The translations under genes and the position numbers were made by a program. The notes under the pieces are model-generated. The model was given only the letters and a program-made list of their open reading frames with translations, was not told where the DNA came from and made no database searches. A stretch of DNA of 64,000 nucleotides, taken from positions 2,170,001-2,234,000 of the forward strand of contig JAJTUP010000002.1 in NCBI GenBank assembly GCA_021399435.1, written 5' to 3'. The DNA is from Diaporthe sp. PMI_573 (lineage: Eukaryota > Ascomycota > Sordariomycetes > Diaporthales > Diaporthaceae). The stretch's first letter is position 1. Each line of letters starts with the position of its first letter. Shown piece by piece: positions 23,839 to 34,600 of this stretch.

Positions 23839-25012
23839 TCACTGTGCTTTGCTTCCGCGGATGTGAAAGATACGTATGGGCACCTGAGTCGAGTAGAATG
23901 GTGTCAAGGTTACTTCTGGCCGGCCGTGGCGTTTGAGGGTATCCTGCTGGTCCTTGACTGAGAATTCGACCTCCTTGACTTGGAGACGGGCTTTGGCGCA
24001 GCCGTCCCGGAAGACCGTCAGAGTGTCGGCGTTTCTCTGGGTGGCGGAAATGAGTATCTCGGTATCCGGATCAAGTTCGACAAGCTCGTTCAAGGTCGAT
24101 ACCAGAAACGGAATTACTTTTTGGTCGTAGGTAACATCGGCGCCGATTACCAGATCGACCTTTTGGCCCCCGTTCCAATCCGGTTCTTCGGTCCCAACCA
24201 GCGCGTGACCCCATTTGAGGAGTTTCGGCCTGAGGCATGCCGAGCTCGAGACGTTGTAGTCCCAATCCAAGCTGTTCAACGAAAAGTTGTCGGCAAGCTT
24301 CTCCACAACCTCCTCCGACCCGTCGGACGACGTGACGTGTGCTGCACCTAGCATTTTGGCGCACAAGATGGAGAGGTAGCCCGTGCCCGCGCCTAGCTCA
24401 AGCACCCGTTTGCCGGCAACGAGATGGCGGTTGACAGACAGGTATTGGCCGAGGTGAAGGGCGGCTTCCCATGTCCTGAGACCGGTGGTGCCACCAGCCG
24501 CCAATAGAGAACGGTTCTCCAGAATGCCAATGTGCTCGGGTGGTTGAACCAGGGACAGGCGGTATGTGACAAGACACTTGCGCTGGGCCTCATCCGCCTC
24601 AGACATCAGGGGCTCAAACATGAGCTCCCCCAGGCGGTCCATTATCTTGTCAGAAACCTCCTGCCATGTTGGTGTTAGAATGGACCCGTATATGTTTCTA
24701 GCATGGTGACTTTCCGGTAATCTAACATACAAAATCGTCTGCTTCGTTGTCGCTTATGCTGTCTTGAATTCTCTTGACCAACTCTTTCAACACTCGCAGT
24801 TGGAACCTGGCGCTTTTGGAAGAAGGCGGGGAGTCCGCAAAAATACGATCAAAAATCTCATCTTGAGCTCCTGGTGTCTTCAATAGTTGCCCGTCGGGGT
24901 AGTCAAGATGCGCCTCCAGCTGAAGGTACTGGCAGCAGAACCGGTCTATGGACGCTTTGCTTAGCTCCGACGAGCTACTAGTACTGTCGGAAGCTGAGTG
25001 CGGCTTCGCCAT
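23839..25012 (-). CDS. EEF2KMT/FAM86 (Efm3-like) protein-lysine methyltransferase
   Basis: Exons 25012-24731 and 24660-23839 encode 367 aa. The 70-nt intron has GTATGT, a TTCTAAC branch point and GGCAG, and joins ADDF to EVSDKIMDRL in phase 0. The product is a class I SAM-dependent methyltransferase of the FAM86 group, whose yeast member Efm3 methylates a lysine of elongation factor 2 in the cytosol. Visible features are an N-terminal helical FAM86-like region, GTTGLRTWEAALHLGQYL, SAM motif I VLELGAGTGYLSILCAK, the acidic SSDGSEE loop and the catalytic-site-like DLVIGADVTYD. C-terminal strands end in IRIFHIRGSKAQ. Length fits fungal Efm3 proteins. The neighbouring DUF3425 gene is on the same strand, 408 bp upstream. 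Assignment to Efm3 rather than another family-16 methyltransferase rests on the N-terminal region. Confidence 0.85.
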
Positions 25013-25420
25013 CGCTGATTAATAAAATCACAGCCTGCTTGCAAGAACTAGGGATGATACTGGAGGAGAATTGTGTAAGTGGGGGCCGGTGACATATGTG
25101 TGGTATTGTTGGTTGAACGAGGAATGCAGAGAGAGGCAAGCAGATTTTCAATAAGGGCTCGGTGGGCTTAGTCATCAGGGGATCACCACAGGAGTGAGTG
25201 TGTCACCAAGGTGTTGAACAGCACATGATAATAGTAGGGCAAAGATGTTAGAAAGGAGGGCCTTGGACTGAGTGAGGGTTATATATAGCTACTTCTGCTT
25301 GCTTAGGTATCCTGAGAATTTCATCATAGTAAAGATGGGGGTATAGTTCCTCTCTTTGACACAGAACACTCCGCCCTTGACTACACGCACTCGGCGTATT
25401 ATGCGGCTGACCAGAACAGC
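25013..25420. other. short intergenic spacer
   Basis: The 408 bp between two minus-strand genes presumably hold the methyltransferase promoter and the 3' end of the DUF3425 gene. No gene is seen. Confidence 0.5.
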
Positions 25421-26299
25421 TCAACACCCCGGGAATAGTAATCTTGGGAGTCCGCGCCGCGTCCGCCAGGCGTTGGTACCCGCTTGCAGCTCGACACAGC
25501 CGTGCAGCAACCAACCCCATTTCTTCACAAAGCCCGCCGTCACCTCCCACCCATTCGGCGACCAAGGATCCGACCACGCAATGACGGCGGCGCCACTCTC
25601 CGTTCCCCTCTCGGACCCGGCCGCATCGACGTAGTCGCGGCACAGATCATCTTCGTCCACGGCATCCTCTCCATGCACATGGACGAACTGCAGGAAGTTG
25701 TCGCGCATGCGCGGGCAGGGCATCAGGTCGATCCACGGGTGGTGCTCCACCGCCAGCTGCAGTGCCGTCGGACGCATGTTGGCGGGGACGTCGAGCGTCG
25801 AGACCGGCTGGGGCCCGAAGCTTGAAAACGGCGAGATGGCATCGTAGGTGAGCCAGCGGTCGTCGAAGCCGAGCAGCTTGATGTTGTGCGCCAGGGCCAG
25901 GAAGACGTTGCACCGGACCGTGTCTTCGAGGTGGACTAGGTTGGGCGTCCCGAGATAGTTCTCTGCCAGCGCGGCGAACTGTGCCAGCAGTTCGCGGTTC
26001 TCCGGTCTGCCCAGCAAGTAGGCCCTGGCTGGGAGGATCCTCGGGGAGGCGCTGGCGTTGCGGGGGGGCTCCTCTACGACGGCCAGCCTTTTATCCTCTT
26101 CCTTCTTCAGCTTCTGCCGCCGGGTGCGCTGGTTGATCCGGTTCTGCAGCCGTCGCCGCCTAGCTTGCGCTGTGACGCCCGTCCAGTCCTCGTCAGCGCT
26201 GCGCAGGTTTGGCAGCTGCGCCTGCACGGGGATGACGCTGTGCGCGCTCACATCGAACAAGACGGGGTTGTCGTCGCTCGACAGTGACGCAGAACTCAT
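25421..26299 (-). CDS. DUF3425 bZIP-like transcription factor
   Basis: A single exon of 292 aa starting at 26299. Residues about 38-75 form a basic region with the pattern RRRRLQNRINQRTRRQKLKK, like the DNA-contacting part of fungal bZIP proteins (N-x3-Q-R). A clear leucine zipper is lacking. The C-terminal two thirds match the DUF3425 domain: an N-VFLALAHNIKLLGF helix, then PANMRPTALQLAVEHHPWIDLMPCPRMRDNFLQF, then the acidic insert, and GWEVTAGFVKKWGWLLHGC. Proteins of this plan are fungal nuclear regulators, often of stress or secondary metabolism, mostly uncharacterised. It lies directly upstream of, and on the same strand as, the EEF2KMT-like gene, and follows the aldo/keto reductase gene by about 260 bp. 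A regulatory link to the reductase is possible but unproven. Confidence 0.9.
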   Translation of the reverse strand: MSSASLSSDDNPVLFDVSAHSVIPVQAQLPNLRSADEDWTGVTAQARRRRLQNRINQRTRRQKLKKEEDKRLAVVEEPPRNASASPRILPARAYLLGRPENRELLAQFAALAENYLGTPNLVHLEDTVRCNVFLALAHNIKLLGFDDRWLTYDAISPFSSFGPQPVSTLDVPANMRPTALQLAVEHHPWIDLMPCPRMRDNFLQFVHVHGEDAVDEDDLCRDYVDAAGSERGTESGAAVIAWSDPWSPNGWEVTAGFVKKWGWLLHGCVELQAGTNAWRTRRGLPRLLFPGC

Positions 26300-26559
26300 C
26301 TGTTTGGTTGTTCGTTTGGTGGGTAAGAAGGCGGTGTTGATGAATGAGGGATCTCAGGTTCTCGCCCCTCATCGTCGCCCGGAGCTACGGACGGAGTTAC
26401 TCGGCGATCTACTGTGGAGTCTAGTGTAGCACGTCCGTCGCAGCGGTCGGCTCATGCCGAGTCATGGCCACCAGGCTATCTATCACTGCTGAACTGAGGC
26501 ATATATTATGATTTCCAACGTCTCTATGTCAACCGTTTTCCTGCTGGTGGCCTTCCTTC

Positions 26560-27760
26560 TCATCGATGCCTCGCCACGAAAGACTGTCTTAATTAGCCAC
26601 GAACCCGTCAAGCCGTTAACCAGCGAACTTACATCGTCTTGCGAGGGTGCATCTATCCAGGTCGACATCTGGATATGCGTCTGATGCGCAAACGTGAGCT
26701 TGGTGCTGTACGGATCCTTGTCGAAGAGGAACGTGTGGGGGAACAACGGGTTGAAGTTGGCTGCGGCGTGAAGCTCCTTGACCTCCTCCTTGGACAGCTT
26801 GACCTCGATGGCACCGGGGATGGCGTTGACATGCTCGACCGACTGCACACCGACAATGGGGAAGACATAGGTCGACTGGTGGAAGAGGTACGCGAGCGCG
26901 ACCTGCTGAAAGGCCACACCCTTCTCATTGGCCAATCGCTCGATGATGTCCGACACGGGCACGTCGAAGCTGTTGGGGCCGTAGCCCTTGGGCGCCTCGT
27001 CGTCCTTGGCCATTGCCCTGCGCTGCGCAGCCGTGGTGAGCTGCCCGCCGCCAAGCGATGCCCACGACACGATGCCCATGCCTTGGTCTTCGCACATGGG
27101 TATGATCTCGGCCTCCATGTCGCGGAACGCCGCGTTCCAGCGGCCCTGGTACACCGAGAAGGGCGTCAGCCCGTTGCGGCGCGCGTACCCGTTGGCCTTT
27201 ACCACGATCCACGCCGGCGTGTCCGACACGCCCAGGTACAGGACCTGCCCGGCCGCGACGAGGGCGTGTAGCCGGGTCATGACCTCCTCGACCGAGGCTG
27301 AGTAGTCCCACCAGTGCAGGTAGAGCACGTCAATGTAGTCGGTGCGCAGGTTTTTGAGGCTGTCCCTGACGGAGAGGCGCAGGCTCTTGGCCGACGCGCC
27401 GGTGAAGTTGCTCTGCAGCGGCTCCGAGTCAAACGTGTCCTTGCGGAACCCGGCGGCGTACTTGGTGGCGATGACCATCTGGTCCCGCACGCCGCGCTTC
27501 TCTAACCACTCGCCGATGAGCCTTTCTGACTCCCCACCGTTGTAGCTATTGGCCGTGTCGATGAAGTTGCCGCCCAGGTCGTAAAAGGCGTCCAGGAGCC
27601 CAAAGGCGTCAGAGCTCCTGCCAAAGAGCTCGCTCCACGAGTTGCCGATCGAGATGCCGCCCAGGGCGATGGGGCTGACCTTGACTGAGGCGGTCGGGCT
27701 CAGCGGGCGGTGCCAACCGAGCGCGGTCTTGGGCTTGGGCGGTGGTGCGAAGAAGGACAT
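26560..27760 (-). CDS. aldo/keto reductase, aryl-alcohol dehydrogenase / NorB-like
   Basis: This is a NADP(H)-dependent aldo/keto reductase with a TIM barrel. The catalytic tetrad is visible as Asp68 and Tyr73 (FIDTANSYNGGESE), Lys100 (VIATKYAAG) and His149 (YLHWWD). The segment FPIVGVQSVEHV near the end of the barrel is the usual cofactor-binding region. The group includes fungal aryl-alcohol dehydrogenases and norsolorinic acid reductase homologues; the substrate here is unknown. The best model has exons 27760-26633 and 26583-26560, giving 383 aa. It uses a 49-nt intron with GTAAGT, GGCTAATTA and GACAG, ending in DDSFVARHR. Without splicing the frame runs on to 26483 (425 aa), with an atypical Ser/Arg-rich tail. 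No polyketide synthase or other cluster backbone is nearby. Confidence 0.92.
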
Positions 27761-29413
27761 GGTCGGTATATTGTTCGGAACCGGAACCGGATGACTGTTG
27801 ACCAGGCTGTATAGGCTCTGCGAGTCTACCGCAGCGTCTCCCTTTTATGCTTCATCCTGTCCTCTGCGTGTCGCCGCCCACCTGCAACTTGATGACATGC
27901 GAGCAGGGACATGCAACCAGGTGACGCTCCGACGCCGCGACGCCAACAAGGCCTATGATGAGGACGAGCACCCCACGACGCTAATGCAACCGGATGACAG
28001 CCGCCACAGGGTCCACTCACAACGGCAGACCACGACCCACCATCGAGAGCCCGACGTCTCCCGGTCGTCGTCCAGGGCCACACCCGACCAACGGTCCCTT
28101 CCCCAGGGCTCATCCTCGTCCTCCGTCTCCTCTCCATCTTCCTCTTCGTGACCATCCGGGTCGAGGTGCTTCAGGCTTAGTCTGTGCTCGAGCAGACACT
28201 TGTCTAACGTCTTGACGGTTGGACGCGAGCTGACCTTCCATCAGTGTGCTACAGCTTGCTGTCAAAGTACACTCCTCCAGGGCTCTGGCGTTGCGGATCA
28301 AGACGCCGAGCATTGCCGCCCGAGATGTCGACGTAGGTGATGGCAGCGCCTTGAAGTTGTCCGTCCGCGCCGCGAGGGACTGACGTGTGGCCCTCTGATA
28401 GTCTATTCCATAACCGCGGCCATAGAGGTGGAGGCACGAAAGTATGGACGAGGTTACCCAGCTGATTACCCTCAGCATGGGCAAGGCGCTGGTTCATCCC
28501 CGCGACAAGAAGGTCCCTTCTGTCTTCTGTAACTTGACACGAAGCTTGACGATCTCTTGCAACTAAAGCCGGTCAGTCCTAAAAAAAAAAGACCAGTCAT
28601 AATCGATCCATCACCCATCGATTATTCCAAGTAATACACCTGGGTATATGTAAGCCGTACCGTTTGCATACTTCCTAAGAGGATGTGGTTTTAAACAGCA
28701 TCCACAGCGCTAAGTCTGCTTACGCTTAGCCACAGCCAGAGAGCCAGACAAGTGTTTCTTTTCCAAACGTTCCAAACGGAACGGAAGCTGCTTTGTATCA
28801 CACCTCTTAGCGATCAGCCACAGTTCAGCGACAACCGGTGAGCCCGTGAATCGACGACATCCCCCATCGTCAATATCCGAGCACGTTCACTTGTGATTTC
28901 CACGAATATCGAGAAAGTGCTCTTCCTTTACTGGCAACTTATAAATCGTACCTGAACTAAGCTAGGACATCTGCATCAAAGACCGGAGAGTGATCCCGTG
29001 GGTTCACAAGACAGCGCGAGCTTCTGTCTTGTACAGCGGCCAACGAACCCATGATAGGGCCGAATGAAGTGATCGAATTTATGACCTGATACAATACAAG
29101 GTGGCGGGAGCTCGATATTTTCAATCAAAGAGCAAGAAGAATAAAATTCCAGGTTGCCTCGAGTGAGGCGGGTATACTGACAGCTCCAGGCTCCCAAAAT
29201 GACCTGTACTAATCTAAAGACTTCACCAAACCTCCACACTTGAACATCCGAGTGTCTAAGCAAGAGCACCAGGTTGGAATCTCAACGCCAGAGGACACAA
29301 GCGCCCATGCATCCCGCGAGTATCGTCCCATCGCCCCTCAAGCAGCGAGACAGACCTCAAAGCCCCGAGTCGATCCTCCCATGGATATAAAGCACGACGT
29401 ACAGCACAAGCCC
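27761..29413. other. gene-free stretch upstream of the reductase
   Basis: The reductase promoter should lie at the left. Open frames at 27798-28497 on both strands are Arg/Ser/Pro-rich shadows of GC-rich DNA. Two overlapping minus-strand frames at 28110-28497 have a slightly protein-like composition, but I recognise no family. An A10 run occurs at about 28580-28590. Beyond 28500 the DNA is AT-richer and no gene is visible. Confidence 0.4.
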
Positions 29414-30091
29414 TCAAATAACCAGGCGCCCGAGCACAACACCAAGCGTCGCAGCTACCGCCGCGCCCAGCACCCGTCCCATGCCTCCGCGCTGCTCACC
29501 GTTGGCACCGCTGACCTTGACAACCGGGACGTGCCACCCGCAGTGCGTGAGCGTCGCGTCCCTCGTCTTGCACGTGTAGTAAGTGACCTGGCTGTACCCC
29601 TGCTGCGCAAGAGCAGAGGCCACCTGTGGGTCGTTCTTTGGCGGCGGGGGCGTGGTCTGCGCCCTGGCTACCGTCTGCACCTGTGCCGGTGCCTCTTGGA
29701 CGCCTCCGCTGGAGGTCTCATCGCCGCCTTCATCCCCTGTCGACGACGAGGAAGAAGAGGAAGACGAAGTAGATGAGTCTGACTCCGGTGATGAATCGGA
29801 CGACGAGCCTGAGGGCGTGGTGGGAGCGAAGATGTCGTCCCTGAGTTCCAGCTCGGTCTCACCCGGCCCCCCTGTCTTCCTCGGCCCCGACGGTGCCAGG
29901 AGAGTGGTTGGTGTCTGCGTCGTTGTGATCGTTGCCGTCTGTGTTTGTGTGATGGTGAGGACCAGGCGCTGGCCATCTTGAGCGGTCAGGGTGAGATGTC
30001 TGAGGCTCGGCTGAGATGGGAATGTGAATGGGCCGGCTGTGGCCAGGTCTGGCAGGGCCAGGAGGACCGGGATGAGGGAGATGGCCAGCAT
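29414..30091 (-). CDS. Ser/Thr-rich secreted protein, probable GPI anchor
   Basis: A single exon of 225 aa. Residues 1-19 form a signal peptide (MLAISLIPVLLALPDLATAG). A Thr-rich segment (LTITQTQTATITTTQTPTT) and a Ser/Asp-rich linker with a run of about nine serines follow; both are likely O-glycosylated. The C-terminal third contains a short ordered module, GYSQVTYYTCKTRDATLTHCGWHVPVV, with two cysteines. A small-residue stretch (SGANGEQRGG) then precedes the hydrophobic tail VLGAAVAATLGVVLGRLVI. The signal peptide, Ser/Thr-rich stalk and C-terminal hydrophobic tail together indicate a GPI-anchored or single-pass cell-surface protein. No enzymatic domain is seen. Confidence 0.75.
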   Translation of the reverse strand: MLAISLIPVLLALPDLATAGPFTFPSQPSLRHLTLTAQDGQRLVLTITQTQTATITTTQTPTTLLAPSGPRKTGGPGETELELRDDIFAPTTPSGSSSDSSPESDSSTSSSSSSSSSTGDEGGDETSSGGVQEAPAQVQTVARAQTTPPPPKNDPQVASALAQQGYSQVTYYTCKTRDATLTHCGWHVPVVKVSGANGEQRGGMGRVLGAAVAATLGVVLGRLVI

Positions 30092-31646
30092 CTCGGCTGT
30101 TTATTCCACAAGAGGCGACGGGGAGGATAGCCGGTGGGGAAGAGTGGTGTGACGAGATCCAGGCGGCCGGTCAGTCGACCACAAATATCCGGAATCGTGG
30201 GCTGAGACTCTTGTGGGCGTGCGTGGTTGTCCAACTGGGACCACTGATTTACGGCCACCGATTTGAACGAGGTGAAATATAAGAGAGCCTCAAGCCGGCC
30301 GAACAAAGAACAAGGGAGTGAAAGAATAGAGAAGGTTCTTGGGGAACATTGTCCGGCAGCGATTCGGATACAATCACTGGCGAAAGCCTAATAAAGAGCA
30401 AACATATACGTATAATGAAGATGGGCTGCGTGACAGCTCGACCCTCGCGGTGCCTTGCAGAGTCAATCCCGACTCCCATGCTCGCGCCGATTTGCCCCCC
30501 TCCTTTCTCGTCTCCTTTCCTTGCACCGCCCAACCAAGGCCCAATTGCCTCAAGTTGTGCTCTCGATCGAAACCTCCAGCTCAAGTGCCTAGTGCACCAG
30601 GGATGGCAGCAGGCAGTGCGTCGCAGCCAGGCGATTGACGGGCTCCCGTTTCAAGGTGACCGCGTCTCCGCCACGATCCAAGCCCAATTCGCCGGCACCA
30701 AAGCTGCCAACCAGAAGGGATCCCCGCCATTATACATGAGCCCCTCCCTGCAGCTCGGGGCACTGTCACAACCATGTTGCCTGACGGGTGCGAGACTGGA
30801 CGACAAAGTTTTGTCACCTTCTAGAATTGTTTCAGGTTTTTCCCGGCGGAATGGCACTCCACGCGATAGGCCTTGGACGGGGCGCCGCAGCGTGATCCCT
30901 GTCGGCACGCGCCTGTGTAAAATGATTGGCTGTCTGTTTCCAAGGCCCCAACGGCAGCTGCACGCCCTTGTGGGGGAGCGGGGGCTTTGGTTGATCGGGC
31001 TGATCCAGACCAAGTCGCTGCCACCGAATCAACCGGACCTCATCGATCAAGTCTAGAAACCTGCTGGGAACAAGTTTTGACAGAGAAAACCCCCTCTCTA
31101 GAATCATATAAGCCAGGCTATAACATGCACAAGCACATGGGTCGCGCCCCAAACCAGGTCAAAAGATGGCATTTGCAATGATTGCAAGCACGGTATTGTG
31201 CTCGTGCAAGTGAGGATAGAACAAGTCGCCTTGACTTGTTCGTCAATCCAAAGGGCCAGGTAAGATGAATCCAAACCACCGAATCCATATCACCAGGCTA
31301 CCACGACCTAGTCCTACTGTATCATGCATGCATTCTCCTAGAAGCGGTTACTAGACAATCGCCGCCCATTCTTCCAAGCCGAAGCGTTTCTACCACTGAG
31401 CCCTTGATACCTGATCGGCATCAATTTCCCATCCGCGCCGTCACCCGCCCCATCCATCTCGGCAACGGATGCGCTGGCACCCCTTTTTGCCCGTGTCGAC
31501 AGTGGCTTAATTCCTCGTAGCTTGTTGACAGTGCTGAGGCTGAGGCTGCTATCAGCGGCCGAGTTATGGTAGTCACCGTCTATGTTGTCGTCGGGATCCG
31601 AGTCAATCCGTCCCTCATCATCTATATCCTCCCGTCCGTTGGGTTT
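30092..31646. other. gene-free stretch between surface protein and coilin-like gene
   Basis: It contains the promoter of the minus-strand surface-protein gene and, to the right, the 3' end of the coilin-like gene. A 235-codon plus-strand frame at 30349-31056 overlaps several minus-strand frames, has no family resemblance and was not accepted. Confidence 0.4.
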
Positions 31647-34600
31647 CTAGCCTCTTTGTGAGCGTGACGGGGCGCGGGTCGGCTCCTTACGCAGCTTGGA
31701 CAGTGCTGGTGGGGACACAGACGCTTCGAAACTGGCGACGAGCGACTTGGGTTTGCCATTAGGAGTGGGGGACCCATCGGGGTTATGCCGCCTTATCTTT
31801 CTCGCAGTTTCCGCCTTTGTTACCACAGGCGAGCTCGAGGTGCTACCCATAAGGCGACTGCTCCGACGTGTCCGCTGAGAAACACTCTCATCGTCTTTGG
31901 CATCCTGGGGGCTGTGCTGGGCCGAACGTGTCAAATGACGGCCCCGCTGAGATACCGGAGTGCCATCGAAGCTCTGATATCTGCCAGTGTCTGAGAACCT
32001 CGATCTTGTATTCGCCGCGAAGTGTGAGTCGCTGATGTTAGGAAGCCCAGCCATCCCTTGGGTCGCCTGGGAGGGTGGTTCGCCCTTAACTTCGATTTGC
32101 CAACCTGCAGTCTCTCCGTTGATGTGCTCTTTGAACTTGGTCGTGGCCGGCTGAGAGCCGATGAGCTCGAAGTCAACAAAAATACTCGAAGAGCCAGTTG
32201 AGGCTGAGCCGGCCGAGGTCGGGCGGCCATTTCCTTCAGCGCCAATCTTTGTAGATCTATACCGCGCGAGTGGTGCCGCTGCATTCTGAGCCTGCGGCAG
32301 GTCGTCATCGTAGCCCTCCTGTGTGGGTGTCCGCTCCTGACAAGCCCCATCGACCTGGCCTCGCTCATCTGGATTCGGGTCGTTTATTGGGACATCATCA
32401 TCATCAAAGCCGTTCGTCATAGCTGAGTCGTCCCCATGTCCTCGGTCGTCTGAATGATTGACGAAGTCCGGATCGATTTGCCGTCCACTGCGAGCGCTTG
32501 TCTGACTTGTGAAGGAGATGTTCAACTTAGGATATTCTATGTCGCCCTTGGAATAACTATGACTGGATGCGCCTCCATCCATGTGTTCATTGCGCGAGTT
32601 CGCACCCAGCTGACTTGGAGACTGCAGGGCTGAATGGAAATCGTCCAGAACAGGTACGGCAGCAGCCAGATGAGCTTCTTGTTGCGAGGCATCCTTGGAT
32701 CCGTATTCAGACGGTGCTTCTTCTGATGCTGCTTCCGACGATGATCGATGCGATGATTGTAACTGACGGGAAGGCATCATTGAGGATGCTTCCTCCTCCA
32801 GTTGGCGGGATGGACTTCCAAATTGAAGGAATGTGAGCTGGTCAAGAGACGTTCTCACCCCCTGGCGAAATCCTCCTTCGTTGGTGAGCTGGCTGATCTC
32901 ATTCCGGCGTTCTTCACTTATGGAGACGTCTTGGGCTAGGGCATCATCAGTCTGAGCTCCGATGTCTAAATCGTCAGCGACCACGTCGTGGTTCGTCTCA
33001 GAAACAAAACTCTGTTCGCCTGTGACGGGTCCATTGGTGCTGTCAACATCCATCGCAATGATCTTGTTGCCTTGCCCATCCTGCTCAATATCCATGGTTC
33101 TGGACTGGTCACTGTTGCTGGTTGAATTGTTGCCTATGCCGGCATTGCGGCCCCGCTGACTGTCTGCTACCTCGACCTCTCGCTCCGGTGGTTGGGATGT
33201 CTTGGCCTCTGTGGTAGAGTCAGAAGGTCGCCGCACGATACGCGGATCAATCATCCCCGCAAAAGAAATGTCTCGAAAGCCCAGGTCTTCGTCCTCGTCA
33301 TCTGCTTCGTCATCATCTGGGACTTCGAACTTTGCGTAGACCCGCCCTCCTTCATCGTCATACTCCTTCTCGTTCTTGTCAACATCTCTATCACGCTTTG
33401 CGAGTTGAACCTGAAGATCTCCACCGTCGTCGACTTCGGTGACAACAGCAGTCATGAAGTCGCTCAACTGCGGCTGCCAGTTGTTGGCCTTCGTGAGCAA
33501 GAGCTGCTTCCATGCAATGACCAGTCCAGGCTGGATGTCGTCAGGTGAGAGTTGAGGGAGAATAGACACGTCCGCCGGCAGAGACGGAAGATCGTCCTCA
33601 CCTGCCGTTATGGTATGATCAGTGCGAGTGTTATTGACGTCTGTTTTGCCTTGATGCGGGCCAACAGGTTCGTCGTCGTAGTTCAACGTCACATCGTCTG
33701 CATTCCCGCAGTTGTCTGCATGTTGTGTCGATGACTGGCCACACTTCTGCTTTTTTGGATTCTGGTTGGATCCGTCGTAGAACTGGGAGTCGTCACGCGA
33801 CTTCCTCTTGCCACGACGCTGTGATGAGTCCCACCGCTGCACGAATGGAAACGGAGGCTCGCTCAGCTCTACTCCTTCGTTGACACACTCGACCGCACGG
33901 TACGAGATTTTCTGTCTCCAGGCATCAGGGTCCTCTTTACCCTTGCTCGAATTCTTCGAGGAGTATTCAAGAGACGTGGCCGTTTTCCCACCTGCAGCCG
34001 GCTCGTCACCGCCGTTCGAGACACCCATAGAAACACCCAGTGACTTCAACAGTGCCTCTTTCTTCGCCACCAAGTCGTTGTCTTGGGCAGTGGGGGCCTT
34101 CGGACTCTCGACGCTTTCGGAGGCTCTCTGTGCTGCCTTTTGGATTCTCCTCCGTGCGTTGCGTCTTTGGGTCTTAGTCATACCTTGACCTGGTGCCACG
34201 GGCTTTTGAACAGATGACTGCGATGCAGCGGAGTTGGGGCCAGGCTTAACAGAGGATGATGTTGCTTCAGTCGTCCTCTGGGGCTGAGAAGGTGCCAGTC
34301 CCTTGGTCCCGGATGGCGCGGTAACTTCTGTCTCTGAATCTGAGTCTGAGCTTGAGTCGCTGCTTGACGACGAGTCTGAAGATGAGTCCGAGCTATTCGA
34401 CTGCCTTTCCTCGCTGTCTTCCTCACTATCGTCATCGCTGTTACTCTCCGACGACGAGCTGTCTGTCGCATCTGGTGGGGAAGCGGCTTTGGCAGTAACT
34501 GTCGTATTGCCATTTCCAGTATCCGATTTCGCATTTGTAGCATAGCTGCTGGCCGAAGAGGATTCGATGACATTGCGCCGTCGTCGGTTACTCAGACCGG

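Noticed and set aside
26639..27271. 210-codon plus-strand frame
   Set aside because: Antisense shadow of the aldo/keto reductase; composition rich in Arg, Gly and Val with no family resemblance.
28110..28497. two overlapping minus-strand frames, possible decayed enzyme
   Set aside because: Some protein-like stretches, but no recognisable motif and no consistent exon structure.
30349..31056. 235-codon plus-strand frame
   Set aside because: Overlapped by minus-strand frames of similar length; composition not protein-like, no known domain.
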